From Tritrichomonas musculus (taxonomy: Eukaryota; Parabasalia; Tritrichomonadida; Tritrichomonadidae), in the NCBI GenBank assembly GCA_039105265.1, contig JAPFFF010000013.1, positions 1,488,001-1,552,000 on the forward strand: a stretch of 64,000 nucleotides of DNA, in the 5' to 3' direction. Shown here in pieces: positions 1 to 11,592 of the stretch. The notes below the pieces were generated by a model, which was not told the origin of the DNA, searched no databases, and worked only from the letters and a program-made list of their open reading frames with translations. A program made the position numbers and the translations under genes. The first letter of the stretch is position 1. Each line of letters begins with the position of its first letter.

Positions 1-150
1 AATTTTATAATGTACAATTCCATCAGCTGTTTTGAAAATTGAATTGCCCATACCATCCGCAAAAGCACTTATAATCTTTTCTTCAGGAGGAATTACTTTA
101 TCTTCATCCAAATTCACTAAATATATAACATTTTTTTCGCTTTTCTCCAT
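1..150 (-). CDS. 5' end of a possible RCC1-like repeat protein (partial)
   Basis: An open frame runs leftward from an ATG at 150 off the window edge, giving 50 residues with no stop. It holds a stretch reading IISAFADGMGNSIFKTADG, which resembles the start of an RCC1 blade (usually a G-x-x-H-S-hhh-T-x-D-G pattern). RCC1-like proteins fold as beta propellers and often act in Ran or ubiquitin pathways. The match is short and lacks the usual His, so the family call is tentative. Nothing of the C-terminus is visible here. Confidence 0.4.
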   Translation of the reverse strand, partial: MEKSEKNVIYLVNLDEDKVIPPEEKIISAFADGMGNSIFKTADGIVHYKI

Positions 151-327
151 TGTTTTTTTATTTAGATAAATTTTCTAATTTTTGAATTATCTTTGTGAAT
201 TTTGATAAACTTTTTAAAACTAAATAAATATTTAAAAAACAAAATTTTATGATTGAAATAAAGCCCACAAATCTTAAAACGGAAATTCTAAGTGAAGCAT
301 ATGGAATCAGTACAAAAATCCATCATT

Positions 328-561
328 TTATGGATTGTCAATACCAATGTTGTTGATGATTTTCAAACATCGGATTCTTGTTTCATCCACAAGTGAATTA
401 AAAAGTGATATATGTGATAGTGGCTGGATTGAATCAAATGAAAATTCTTTTTTTCCATTTAAGTGAACTATCGTTTTTAACCGACACTCAAATCTATTAC
501 TGACAAGTTCAAATAAAGAACAAGGAAAGAACAAAAAGTCTTCTCTCAGATGCGTTTTCAT
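328..561 (-). CDS. Small hypothetical ORF, possibly a gene fragment
   Basis: A 77-codon frame opens with ATG at 561. I recognise no domain. It contains two Cys, many hydrophobic residues and the string LFELVSNRFECRLK. The frame upstream of the ATG is closed by a nearby stop and no initiator motif is visible. It may be the remnant of a larger gene of the BTB-like type common in this organism, but that is a guess. Confidence 0.2.
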   Translation of the reverse strand: MKTHLREDFLFFPCSLFELVSNRFECRLKTIVHLNGKKEFSFDSIQPLSHISLFNSLVDETRIRCLKIINNIGIDNP

Positions 562-774
562 TCATGACAGATGTTTCCTCTGAATGGAAAAGTCTTGATG
601 GAATTTGATCGGTACCAGATTCAAACTACGAATAAAAAGTGGGAAATTATTCGTAGTCCAAAAATCTGGGTTTTGAATAAACGATCATTCATTGATAAAA
701 CGATCATTTATGCAGCATCAAGAGGAACAATAATTGATCGATCAACGAACATAAAAAATAAATTTGAGAAATAG

Positions 775-1379
775 AATTAGACATTTTACAATTTACAGTA
801 AATATAAAGTTTAAATTATAATTTAAATAATGCCTATTATTTACAATATATATAAATAATTGGCATTCATATGAAAGAATAAATGTTGAAAGTTAAGTTT
901 ATATTTTAAAATAACTTTTAAAACTATATGTTTTATGATTTTATTTTACTTATTATAATCTTTTTTGAATAAATAAATTCATTATCAACATAAATGATCT
1001 TAATATTCCTTAATATTACATTAATGTTACTAATAATTGTTTTGAACCATATGGGCTAATTCAGCTTATAAATTCCACAAAACACATAAATGTTCAATTA
1101 ACAAAATTGAAAGTTTTATTGAATTTATAAACATTATCAAAAAGCAAGAAAAATATAAAAAATCTTGCATTTTGTCTAATTTTATTTTAATATATATATA
1201 TAAATTATATTTTAAATATTATTTACTATATTTAAAATAATATTTATATTTAATTTACTTAGATATTGGCATATTACAAAGATTGTTCGATCAATTGAAA
1301 AATATTGAATCCACTCACAAAATGAGCACAAAGTTCTCAAATTTTATTTTTAAATGAGAAAGCTTCGATTTTAATGATA
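775..1379. other. A+T-rich intergenic stretch
   Basis: No coding frame with recognisable content and no clear repeat beyond simple A/T runs, including a TA run near 1190. It probably holds the upstream region of the Myb gene that follows. Confidence 0.6.
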
Positions 1380-1385
1380 TCATTT
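1380..1385 (+). promoter_or_regulatory. Initiator (Inr) of the Myb gene
   Basis: TCATTT fits the trichomonad initiator TCAYW. It lies 12 bases before the ATG at 1397, the short-leader spacing known for Trichomonas genes. Confidence 0.55.
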
Positions 1386-1396
1386 ACTTAATTTTC

Positions 1397-1933
1397 ATGA
1401 ATCAGCAAAGATCAAGGATGAAGTTTACCGAATTAGACGACATCAAGCTTATACAAATGGTAAATCAAATGAGTAGGCCAGATTGGAAAGCGATATCAAC
1501 TTCGTTACAAAAATGGACACCGAGACAATGCCGTGATCGTTATAATAATTATTTATCTCCCAAAGTTCAAAATAAAAAATGGACTAAAAAAGAAGATCAG
1601 ATACTTTTGGAAAAATATTCGATTTTTGGGCCTAAATGGTCGTTTTTAACACGTTTTTTCTGTAATAGAGCTGCAGTAAATATCAAAAATCATTTTGCAA
1701 AGATATCTTTGAAAAGCATTTCAAAAAAAGAAAAAATACAAAATGATATTACTAAAAATATCCTTAAAAATCAGAATTTACAGATAAATGACAGTTCCAA
1801 CAATAATTCTGCAAATAGTATTGAAAATATGATATTCAATTTCGATTTTGAGCAAGATGAATCACCATATTCATTAGATAATGATGATTATCTGCTGGGA
1901 ATTTCAAATGAAATCATTAATTTTATGATTTAA
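1397..1933 (+). CDS. Two-repeat Myb-like DNA-binding protein
   Basis: The 178-residue product has two Myb/SANT repeats. Repeat one spans roughly residues 9-55, with F10, W30 and the recognition-helix string RQCRDRYNNYLSP. Repeat two spans about 61-104, with W62, W81 and NIKNHF. The acidic, Asn-rich tail (about 115-178) could be an activation region. Two-repeat Mybs form a large family in Trichomonas, where some bind promoter elements of iron-regulated genes, so a nuclear transcription-factor role is expected. The start is supported by the initiator 12 bases upstream. The stop codon overlaps a TAAA motif, the known trichomonad cleavage/polyadenylation context. It looks complete and functional. 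Confidence 0.88.
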   Translation: MNQQRSRMKFTELDDIKLIQMVNQMSRPDWKAISTSLQKWTPRQCRDRYNNYLSPKVQNKKWTKKEDQILLEKYSIFGPKWSFLTRFFCNRAAVNIKNHFAKISLKSISKKEKIQNDITKNILKNQNLQINDSSNNNSANSIENMIFNFDFEQDESPYSLDNDDYLLGISNEIINFMI

Positions 1934-1946
1934 ATTCCGAATTTTA

Positions 1947-2069
1947 TTACAGTTGTTTCACTTTTGTAACATAAAAATCCACTTTTGTAAACAAAAAATT
2001 TTATTTTTCTGGTCATATAACTTTTTACTTTTAAAATCCTCTTTTGTAAACAAAAATGTAACCACCTGG
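1947..2069. repeat. Degenerate copy of the TTTCACTTTTGTAAC repeat
   Basis: Directly behind the Myb stop lies a stretch with GTTTCACTTTTGTAAC and further units of the type CCACTTTTGTAAA, ending near ACCACCTGG. The units match those in the arms of the inverted-repeat element at 42687-43253, so this is probably a decayed copy or solo arm of that family. It sits where the Myb transcript would end. Confidence 0.5.
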
Positions 2070-2277
2070 ATTTTTTTTTTTTTTTAAAAAAAAGTAAATT
2101 TTAATAATTTCAAAAACTTGAATTCCACAATTAGCTCAATTATAGTTTCAGATTTCAGAAATCAAGAATACAAATCTAACCCAATAATCAAGTTGGCAAT
2201 TTTTCAAATATTGAAAAAATATTATTTTCATGAAGAAATAACTATAAACATTAATGGGAAATCAATAATCCTTAAAG

Positions 2278-2333
2278 ATAAAAGACAGAAGTGATACTAA
2301 TTTTTTTTTATTAATAATCACTTCTGTCTTTTA
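2278..2333. repeat. Stem-loop, about 17-22 bp arms
   Basis: TAAAAGACAGAAGTGAT is repeated in inverted orientation about 15 bases later, around a T-rich loop. It could be a terminator hairpin or a small mobile-element remnant; no function can be assigned. Confidence 0.6.
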
Positions 2334-2429
2334 GCATTATCATTAAAAGATTGATCAATCTATCAAGTAACAAATTCTAAACGAATATTGAAAAATCGTT
2401 TATAAATATATATAGTTTTGATGAGATTT

Positions 2430-2639
2430 TTAAGCACTAACAAAATCTGTCATTCGTGAAAAATTCAAATTTGCAGGTATCGATTTCACTCTTTCACATA
2501 CGATACTAACAATCATTTTAGCTTCCCTTATGCTTTCTATAAAGTTTGATACACAAGTATCTTGGAAGAATATAAAAAGTGAATTCTGTAAAGAAACTTG
2601 TGAAGGAATCAAGTTTTTATCTCCTTTCATCATCAACAT
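2430..2639 (-). CDS. Small hypothetical ORF
   Basis: A 69-codon frame opens with ATG at 2639. No domain is recognised. It lies in line with and downstream of the broken BspA locus on the same strand, so it may be a leftover of another gene piece. There is no initiator motif. Confidence 0.2.
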   Translation of the reverse strand: MLMMKGDKNLIPSQVSLQNSLFIFFQDTCVSNFIESIREAKMIVSIVCERVKSIPANLNFSRMTDFVSA

Positions 2640-2736
2640 TATTGCATGTAATAACTCAAATTAAATACAAAATTTTAAAATAATTTGAAATCTAATTTTT
2701 TATAAAAGATATTAATCGGTAAATCAATATTTTTTT

Positions 2737-5700
2737 TTAGAAATATACTCTTTTCACTTTGACACTTGAATCGATTGAAAGGTTTTTAACATTAATCGAT
2801 AATGGAAGTGTTATCTGTGTTAAAGAAGAACATTCTCCAAATGCTCCATCTCCAATCGATTTTACAGATGATGGAACTGCAATCTGAGTCAAAGAAGAGC
2901 ATCCATAAAAAGCTCTGTTACCAATTGATTTAATCGATGATGGAATATTAATTTTAGTTAATGATGAGCATTCACAAAAAGTGCTTTTTTCAATTGAAGT
3001 TATTGAAGATGGAATTGTGATTTGTGTCAATGAAATGCATCCACAAAAAAGCTCCACCTCCTATTGATCTTACAGATGATGGAATGATTATTTGGATCAA
3101 CGAAGAACACTCGCAAAAAGTGCTTTTTCCAATCGCAATAACAGAAGATGGAAGTGTGATTTGTGTCAAAGATGAGCATTCATAAAATGCACTGTCACCA
3201 ATTGAAATTACTGATGAAGGAATTACTATTTGGGTCAATGACTTACATCCTTCAAACGAACCTTTATCATCAAAACTAAAGATTTCTTTTATTGTTGAAT
3301 CAAGAATGACTGAGTCAATATATTCGTTGTTGGAAAAATGGAAGTCAGTTGACTCGATTCCAGTGATAAAAACGCATATTTTCAATTTATTATGAAGTGA
3401 TTCCTTCAAGTTCTTGACATATAGAAATAAGTCATCAAAATCATCTAATGGATATTGAATTTCAAATTCAATTGCAGGGAAATTCTGAATATAATTCAGC
3501 AAATCTATATCACCTTTAAATAATTGAATCGAACTTGATTTAATTTGAATTGTTTCTTGGCCATTTTCATTTTTAATATAGATATAAGAGATATTATTAT
3601 TGGGATATTTATCATTCAAATATGCTAAAAGTTTATGAATATATTTGCAATTTTGATTGTCTTGATTAAGCTTCATTTTATTAACCAAAATCATAATTAA
3701 ATTTTGTGCATTTCCTGGTATTTCATTAAAAAGAGTTGAGTTAATATTGCTACTAGAAAAGATCGTTCTTTTATCTTTATTTAAATCAGGAAGCTTATTT
3801 ACATTTGTTATTATTAAATACTTCAATGCTGGCTTCTCTTCAAATATGTCATTATAAAAGTTAGTGCAATAAGGATCAATTGAAAATTTCTCAAGTTTTG
3901 TACATCCGTCAAAGCAATTATGACCTATTTGATTAACTGAATAAGGAATTTCAATTTGTGTTAATGATGAACAACCTTCAAAAGCCCCATTTTCAATAAT
4001 TTTAATTGATGTTGGAATTGTGAATTGCGATAATGAACAGCAAGCGCTAAAACAGTTGCTACTTATGCTTGTTATTGATGATGGCAAGATTATTTTTTTA
4101 AGTGAAATACAAGATTTGAAGCAAAATGATCCAATTGATTGAATTGATGAAGGAATGTCAATTCGAAATAACGATGTACATTCTGAAAAAGAAAAATCAC
4201 CAATTGTTGTTACTGATGATGGAATTGTTATCAGAGACAAAGAGGTGCAACCTTCAAATGATTTTTCTTTGATTGTTTGTACCGTTGCTGGAATCATAAT
4301 TTGCTTCAATGATGTGCAATTTTTAAAACAGCATTTATTGAAGGTAGGCGTAGACGATGGGATTGTTATTCGTTTCAAAGATGTGCATGATTCGAAACAA
4401 GAGTTTCCAATATATTTGATTGTTGAAGGTAAATCAATTTGCTAATGAAGAATATTCAATAAATGATTCAACATCAAGAAATTCAACACTATTTGGCGAC
4501 ACAATTGTATTTATTGTTTTTATGAGCTTAACAGTATCATTTGTTTTTGATTTAATCCATTTGATTGTATCACTTAAAACCACAATATTAAGTTTATTAC
4601 AATCATCAAATGTATTATTTTCTATCATCGTTTGATAACAATCATATGTGATTTGAGAAAGTTGTGTACATCCTTTAAATGAAAATACACCAACATATTG
4701 AACTGATGAAGGAATTTCAATTTTTGTTAATGATGTACATCCTTCAAATGCTTGCTTATCAATAGTTATATTTGAAGAAGGAATGATTTCTTGAGCCAAT
4801 GAACAGCAACCACTAAAGCTGTTTTCACTTATAATTGTTATGCTTTGTGAAATTGTTATTCTTTTCAATGAAGTGCATGATTTAAAACAAGAAGTTCCAA
4901 TCGATTTAACTGAATTAGGAATATCAACTTGAGTTAATAAAAAGCAATCTAAAAAGGCACAATCTCCAATTGAAGTCACTGATGGTGGAATGGCGATTTG
5001 AGTTAATGAGCTACATTTGCTAAAACAAAGATTATTGATGTTTGCTATTGATGAGGACATTGTTGCTTTTTTAGAAGATGCATGATTCAAAACAGGATGA
5101 TCCAATAAACTTAACTGATGAAGAAATTTCAATTTGTACTAAAGATGAACAACCTGAAAAAGTTCTCTCTCCAATTGATATTACAGAAGAAGGAATATCT
5201 ATTTTTGATAAAAGTGAACCGAATTCAAATGAGCCATTTTCAATTGTCATTATAGATAATGGTATTGATATTTGTTCTAATGAAGTGCATTTGCTAAAAC
5301 ATTTGCTTTTTATTACAGTTGTTGATGATGGAATTGTTATTCGCTTTAATTAATAACATGAATTAAAAGAAGATGATCCAATTTGAGTCACAGATGAAGG
5401 AATATCGATTTGTGTTAATGATGCAAAGTTAATGAATGATTCTTCATCAATTATTCTTGTTGAATTTGTGATTATGACACTGTTAATTGATTTAATTATT
5501 TGAATTATTTCTGATGCTTTTGGCTTGATTATTTTTATTGTATCATTCAAAATCATCTGATTAAGTTTATTACAATCATCAAATGAATTATTTTGAATTT
5601 TGGTCTGATAAAAATCAATCATGATTGAAGAAAGTTCAGAGCATCCTTTGAATGTGTATTCACCAATACTTTGAACAGATGAAGGGATTGCAATATTAGT

Positions 5701-7610
5701 CAATGAATAACAACCTTCAAATGCTTGATCATCAATTATTTGAATTGATTCTGGTATATTAAACTGCCGCAATGAAGAGCAATTATAAAAAGTTAGTTTA
5801 TTAATAATTGTTATTGTTGGCGGTATTGTTATTTGCTGTAATGAAGGGCATGAAATGAAACAAGATGATCCAATTGATTTCACAGATGAAGGTATTTCTA
5901 CATTAACTAATGAACAACAAGAAAAGGCGCCATCACAGATTGATGTAACTGAAGGAGCTATTTCTATATGAGTTAATAATGAGCATCGTGCAAAAGCCCA
6001 TTTTCCAATTGATACTACTGAAGGAGGAATTATAATGTTAGGTAATGAAGTGCATAATAAAAAAGTTCTTTCACCAATTGATTTCACAGTTGGCGGCAAA
6101 TGGATTTGAATTAATGACGAATATTCAATAAACGATTCATTCTCTAGATTAGTAACTGTATTTGGAATTACAACGTTGTTGATTGTTTTGATAGATTTGA
6201 TCATCTCACTTGTTTTTGGCTTGATTGTTTTAATTGAATCATTTAAAATCAATTGGTGAAGTTTGTCACATTTATCAAAAGAATTGTTTTCAATCTTCGT
6301 TTGATAGCAATCATATTTAATAATAGCCAATTGTTAACAACCTTTAAAAGAATATTCACCTATATTCTGAACAGATGAAGGAATTTCAATTTTAGTCAAT
6401 GAAATGCATCCTTCAAAAGCTCTGTTTTCAATTTTTATTACTGATGCTGGAATTGTTATTTGTGTTAGCAATGAACACCCAGTGAAGAAACTAGCATAAA
6501 TATTATCAACAGATGCAGATATTATCATTTCTTTGAGTGCAAAATCGTCAGTTTTAAATTCAAATATCTTGTCAATAAAAGAGCTATCTTTCTTCTCATA
6601 TAAATAACTCAAAATTTTGCTGATTTTTGTTTGAAAAATCAATTTTTGCTTTTCCAAATGGTCAATATGTTGTTGATGTTCTTTTTTAAAATCATCAATA
6701 CTTCTTTGGTATTCATTTCTTAACTCATTTAATTGTGATCGATGTTCATTCTTTAAATTTTCAATGCTTTGAAGATATTCATTTTTTAATTCATCAATGA
6801 TTTGTTGATTTCCTATTCTTAAAATGGTAATTTGTCGAATAAATTCTACTGTTAGAGCGTTTTCTCGATCTATTTCTTCTTCTTTTGAATGTACTTCATC
6901 CAAATAACAAATACTATATAACATCATTGGACTAATGATTTCAAAAAAGACATCATTGCGATGGTCGTATAATTGTTTCTTGAAATAGAATAAAATAATA
7001 CAGATGCTTTGAAACCTCGTATTTTTGCACATTGGAAAACAAAATCAATGATTTCTCTTTCTGCCATATTTTGGTGATGAGGTGTTTTTGTTTTTTGAAT
7101 AATTTTGGCAGTTTTTAATAAAATACGATGTAAACAATATATAGGAAGATATAATATTCGCTCATCGTTCAAGTAATCAAAAAAATATTTACTGAGAATG
7201 TTTTCATAAAATCCAATATATTTATTATTTTTTTGATATTCAAATTCGTCATATGTTAAAAAATCATCAAGCAATTTTTCATGATTTTTCTTGATGTAAT
7301 TCTCTGTTTTATAAATCAATTTTGGAATATCATATTTATGAGATAAATAATTTAAGGTAAATATATTTGCATTTGTGAGAAATTTATCGATCCCTTGGTT
7401 TTAAAAATATCCTAGAAATAATTGGAGTGTATCTTCAGCAATATCATTAATTAAATCAAAATCGTCAAAAAGATATATGTTTTCTTTTTTATATCTACTT
7501 ATATCTTTTCCAGAAAAATAATTTGAATGAGCATTGAATAAATAAAAATCAATTGGAAACAACTTGTCATGATAATAAAATGTTACATATTTTCTCTTTA
7601 TTTATTAATT
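2737..7610 (-). pseudogene. Broken BTB-like / coiled-coil / BspA-type LRR gene
   Basis: Read right to left: near 7600-7250 an N-terminal segment resembling the BTB-like domain of trichomonad surface/adaptor proteins (residues like YLFNAHSNYF and later YIKKNHEKLLDDFL), then a coiled coil around 6850-6640 (repeats of ELRNEYQRSIDDFKKEH), then BspA/TpLRR repeats from about 6520 to 2740 with the signature LTQITIPSSVTSIG and F-x-x-C-x-S-L, 23 residues each. The coding content is spread over at least six open segments in different frames (about 7319-6924, 7032-6334, 6330-5350, 5132-4434, 4378-2990, 3057-2737), separated by stops and frame changes, so it is a pseudogene or possibly two fused ones. 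Only some segments have an ATG. A module with YDCYQTKIENNSFD recurs near 6320, 5620 and 4640, showing internal block duplication. A non-LRR domain near 3850-3260 matches the N-terminus of the BspA gene at 13740-15575. BspA proteins are usually surface or adhesion-linked, but no signal peptide or membrane helix is visible. Confidence 0.75.
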
Positions 7611-7619
7611 TTTTGAATA

Positions 7620-8195
7620 TATTCAAAATTGAATAAAATAAACTGAATATATCATTCAAAATTGAAGTTGAGTGGAAAGTTGTTAGGTGATATAAAAAAA
7701 AAAAAAAAAGTATTATATAAATAATTCCACCTGCAAAATAAACATTCCACTTCACTCTTCATTTATATACATATCATTTCATGAACTCGCTTCATTTGAA
7801 GATGTTTTTAGATCTAGAAACGAATAAATATTTTTTTTTTAAATTATTAATATTTATATATATATATATCATAAATGTTATGTTGTTTAATTTTAATTAA
7901 AAGATGTTTTAAATTAATTTTTTTATGCAGTTTCGAGTGATTGCAAAATATATTTAGTCATTTAATTAAATCATTTGTACTCATGGAAATTTATAATAAT
8001 ACCAATATATGAGAAAATTCTAGCTTGAATCCAAAACTCAACAAGTTTTAAATACTAAATGATTTTTATCTCATAAATTAAAAAATGTATATGTTTAATC
8101 ATTTCAAAAAATAAAAATAAATGTAAATATATGTCATCAAATTGGATAAAAATAAAACTAATTTTTAATTTGCCTTTAAGTGTTTAAAAAAGAAA
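7620..8195. other. Intergenic, A+T-rich
   Basis: Simple A/T runs and a short TA microsatellite near 7858. No recognisable gene. Confidence 0.5.
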
Positions 8196-11100
8196 TCAAT
8201 AGATATTACATTTCTTTTCATCTTTAGGTTTTTTATGATGATCATCTTCGATAAAAGGCGAAAAAAACGTTTCATATCGTTCTTTATATAAACCATCAAA
8301 TGCATGCGAACCAATTTTCACTGAAGGTGTAATGTCAATAGTTTCCAGCCTTAAAGACAAGCAATTCTTGAAAGCATAAATGCCAATTGACTTCAAAGAT
8401 GAAGGCTTCTCGAACACAACTTCTTTCAACCTAAAACATCCCTCAAATGCGCACTTTTCGATAGAAACGACAGAAGACGGAATTGAAACTTTGGTTAACG
8501 AAGTGCAACTATAAAAAGCAAACTCGCCAATTTTTTTCAAAGAATAAGGTTTTTCAAAGTTTATTTGGCCCAATGAACAACAGCCTTGAAAACTCCAATC
8601 TCCGATTGTTTCGACAGAAGAAGGAATAGAAATTACTTTTAACGAAGACATTCCTTTAAATGCTTTTCCTTCAATAACATTAATTGAAGGAGGAATGACA
8701 ATTTCTGTTATTGTAATGCATCCGCTAAAAGCGCCAATTCCGATTTTTGTCAAAGAAGAAGGAATTGAAATCTGTGTCAATGACGAGCAGTTTTTGAATG
8801 CGTTTTTTTCAATGGATGTCAATGAAGAAGGAATCGAAATCTCAGTCATCGAACTACAATCATAAAAGGCTGCCGATTCGATTGTAACAACAGATGATGG
8901 AATGGCGAACTTTTTCAATGTTGTGCATTTATTGAATAACGATGGGGCAATCGATGTCGGCGATGATAAAATTGAAACTTCAACCAATCCAGAACATTTG
9001 GAAAAGACAGACTGTCCAATTGACGTTACAGAAGAAGGAATCTCAAATTGTGTCAAACTTAAACACTCATGAAACGCAAAATCACCAATACTTGTAACTG
9101 AAGAAGGAATCGTGATTTGCGCCAATGACGAACAGTTGTAGAATGCGTAGTTTCCAAGCGATGTTACAAGCGAAGGAAGCAAAATTTCAGTGAGCGATTT
9201 GCATCCAGCAAAAGCATTCTTTTCAATCATCGTCACAGTTGAAGGAATTGTAAATTGGACAAGCGATGAGCAACCTTCAAAAATACCTTCTGGAATAACG
9301 GTTAAGGTTAAAGGGAGGTCAATTTCTTTAAGTGATTCACAATTCTTAAAAACGGATGAATCCAAAGAAGTCACTGAGGAAGGGATATTTACATCAGCCA
9401 ATTTTATACAGCCACTGAAAGCACCTTTTCCAATTGAGGTGATTGTATCAGGAAGGGAAACTTTATTCAATTGAATGCAGTTCTCAAAAAGTGAATCAGA
9501 AATAACCGATACTGATGAAGGAATTGAAACATCAGTGAGTGAATTGCAACATGAAAAAGCACCACTTTCAATCAAACTCACAGAATTAGGAATGATTATT
9601 TCTGACATTAAAACACACTTTTTGAATGCATCAGATTTTATTTGTGTCACTGATTCAGGTATTTGAATATTATTCAATACTTTACATCCTTCAAAAAGTT
9701 GCTTTTCAATCACTGTTATTGGAGGAATTGTCACTTTTTCAAGCGAAAGACAATTGCTAAAGGCGCCGTCTTCAATAATTGTGACTGAGTCAGGAATCGT
9801 CAAAGATTTGAGAGATTCACATCCGTTGAACGCATTGGATTCAATCTTCGTCACAGAAGAAGGAATTGTGACTTGCGTTAACTCTTTACACCCTTTAAAA
9901 AGTGACTTTGAAATAACTTTTATTAACGGAGGAAGAGTCACATCAGTCAGCGATATGCACATGCAAAAAGCGCCTTCTTCAATAGAAGTAACTGAATCAG
10001 GAATAACAACAGTTTTAAGAGATATGCATGAAATGAATGCTTTAGGTCCAATTTGCGTAACATGAGATGGGATCGTGAAACTTGTCAATTCTTTGCAACC
10101 ATTGAATTCATTCTCTCCAATTTTTATATCAGGCTGTGACAACAGAAAATCAATCATTTTAGTTTTCTCGAATTTTGCTGCACAATGAAGTAAAGATATA
10201 TAAAACAAAAAATAAAGTTTGGAATCTTATTAAAAAAAAATATAAAGTATTGAAATTTCATTAAGAAAAAAATTTTCAATTGAAATTTCTTTACTATCAA
10301 CTTTAATGGTCCTTCCGTTTAAATCAATTTCCTTTGTTTGTAATAAAATTTCCAAAATCCGAAAATAATCAAATAAAACGTAATACTTATTAATATCATC
10401 ATTAGGAACCTCACTGAAAAAATGATAATTATGATAGATATATGCAAATTTAAATAATTCAGAATCATTTTCTCTAGTTATCACATTTTCTTTGATGTAA
10501 TTCGCAATCGCGTTGTGGTGACATTTGACAGCCTCATGTAATTGAAAAACTTCTGGAGGTAAACGGTTTTCTTCAAGTAAGTGAATTAAGTCGGCACTAT
10601 TTGAATGGATTGCAAAATTCCACAATGAAGATTTCAATTCAACATTACTTAACCGTAAAAACTGAAAAATTTGAATGGAACCGAAAAACGAAGCATATTC
10701 AATTAATGAAATAAATAAACTATCGAATATTGGGTTTGTTTCAAAAATTGAAGATTTTATTAATTGTGTGAGAGGTAAATTTGTTTGGTTTACATATTGT
10801 ATGAATTCTTCAACTGAATCTTTTTGAATTAAATTGCATATAATTTGATCGTTCTCTCCTTTCCTTCTTTTTTCATAAAAAATGTCCGAAATTTCAGGAT
10901 CAATTTGAATCAGCTCTTTTTTGATTTCGTCTCTTTTTTTACTATCTAAATAGTCCTGAATTTCTGGATAGAAAAATTGGCAATATTGGAAAAAATTTAA
11001 ATATGTAAATTCCTCAGCTAACTGTTTGTCGACGGTAATTATGTTCTGCTCTAAAAGAATAAGAAGTGCAAATTTGTTATCTTTGAATATATCGAATGCT

Positions 11101-11369
11101 TCTAAATCTGTAAAAATTTTCTTTATTTTGTCTCCAAAATAGGAAAGAATTTGAGTGATTTTGTCATAAAACCCAGCACATCTATGGTGATTATTAGTTA
11201 CTTGAGATATGAAACAAAGAATGTCGAAAAAATCATTTTTATTTTCAGGAATTTGGTTCTTTTCTATAAAATTCACCAAACAATCAAGATCGACGCCTTC
11301 ATTATCAATAAAATCTAGGAAGAGATCTTGTAATTCTTTTCTTAGACTGATAAATTGCTGATAATCCAT
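8196..11369 (-). CDS. DUF3447/ankyrin - BspA LRR fusion protein, split by one short spacer
   Basis: The first part (11369 to 10230, 379 codons, ATG at 11369) is a DUF3447-type ankyrin N-terminus: it has the family landmarks NNHHR, KRRKGENDQIICNLIQ, IEYASFFGSIQIFQFL and HSNSADLIHLLEE, and ends just after an ankyrin strand reading KEIDLNG. After about 40-60 A/T-rich bases with stops, the next frame (to 8196, about 660 codons) opens without ATG inside the next ankyrin repeat (SLLHCAAKFEKTKMIDFLL), then runs into some 25 BspA/TpLRR repeats of 23 residues and a basic tail. The spacer sits at the same place in the ankyrin repeat as spacers in the other ankyrin loci here, so I read this as one gene with an intron-like interruption. 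The alternative is two neighbouring frames of a pseudogene. No signal peptide or membrane helix is visible; a cytoplasmic scaffold role is plausible. Confidence 0.7.
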
Positions 11370-11383
11370 TATTTTTAATTAAA

Positions 11384-11389
11384 TAATGA
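11384..11389 (-). promoter_or_regulatory. Initiator (Inr) of the ankyrin-BspA gene
   Basis: TCATTA on the minus strand, 14 bases before the ATG at 11369. It fits TCAYW and matches the layout of the Myb and 15575 genes. Confidence 0.55.
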
Positions 11390-11592
11390 AATGTTATATA
11401 AAAAACTTTTTTATTTCTAAAAAGAAGAGCAAATAAAATATATCGTTACAAACTATGAATTATTTCAAATAATTTTCTTTAAAAAATAATGGATTGTATT
11501 TTATCTTTATTATTATATTTAATATACATAATACTATGATTTTTGATAAAGATATTATTATTTTTATTTTTCCTTTGAAAATTTTTTACAAA

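Noticed and set aside
571-774. 67-codon plus-strand frame
   Set aside because: No domain, no initiator, and partly opposite another weak frame; not enough to call a gene.
9190-10065. Plus-strand frames opposite the BspA arrays (also 4155-5353 and 14398-15234)
   Set aside because: They are antisense readings of LRR repeats; the minus strand carries the conserved pattern.
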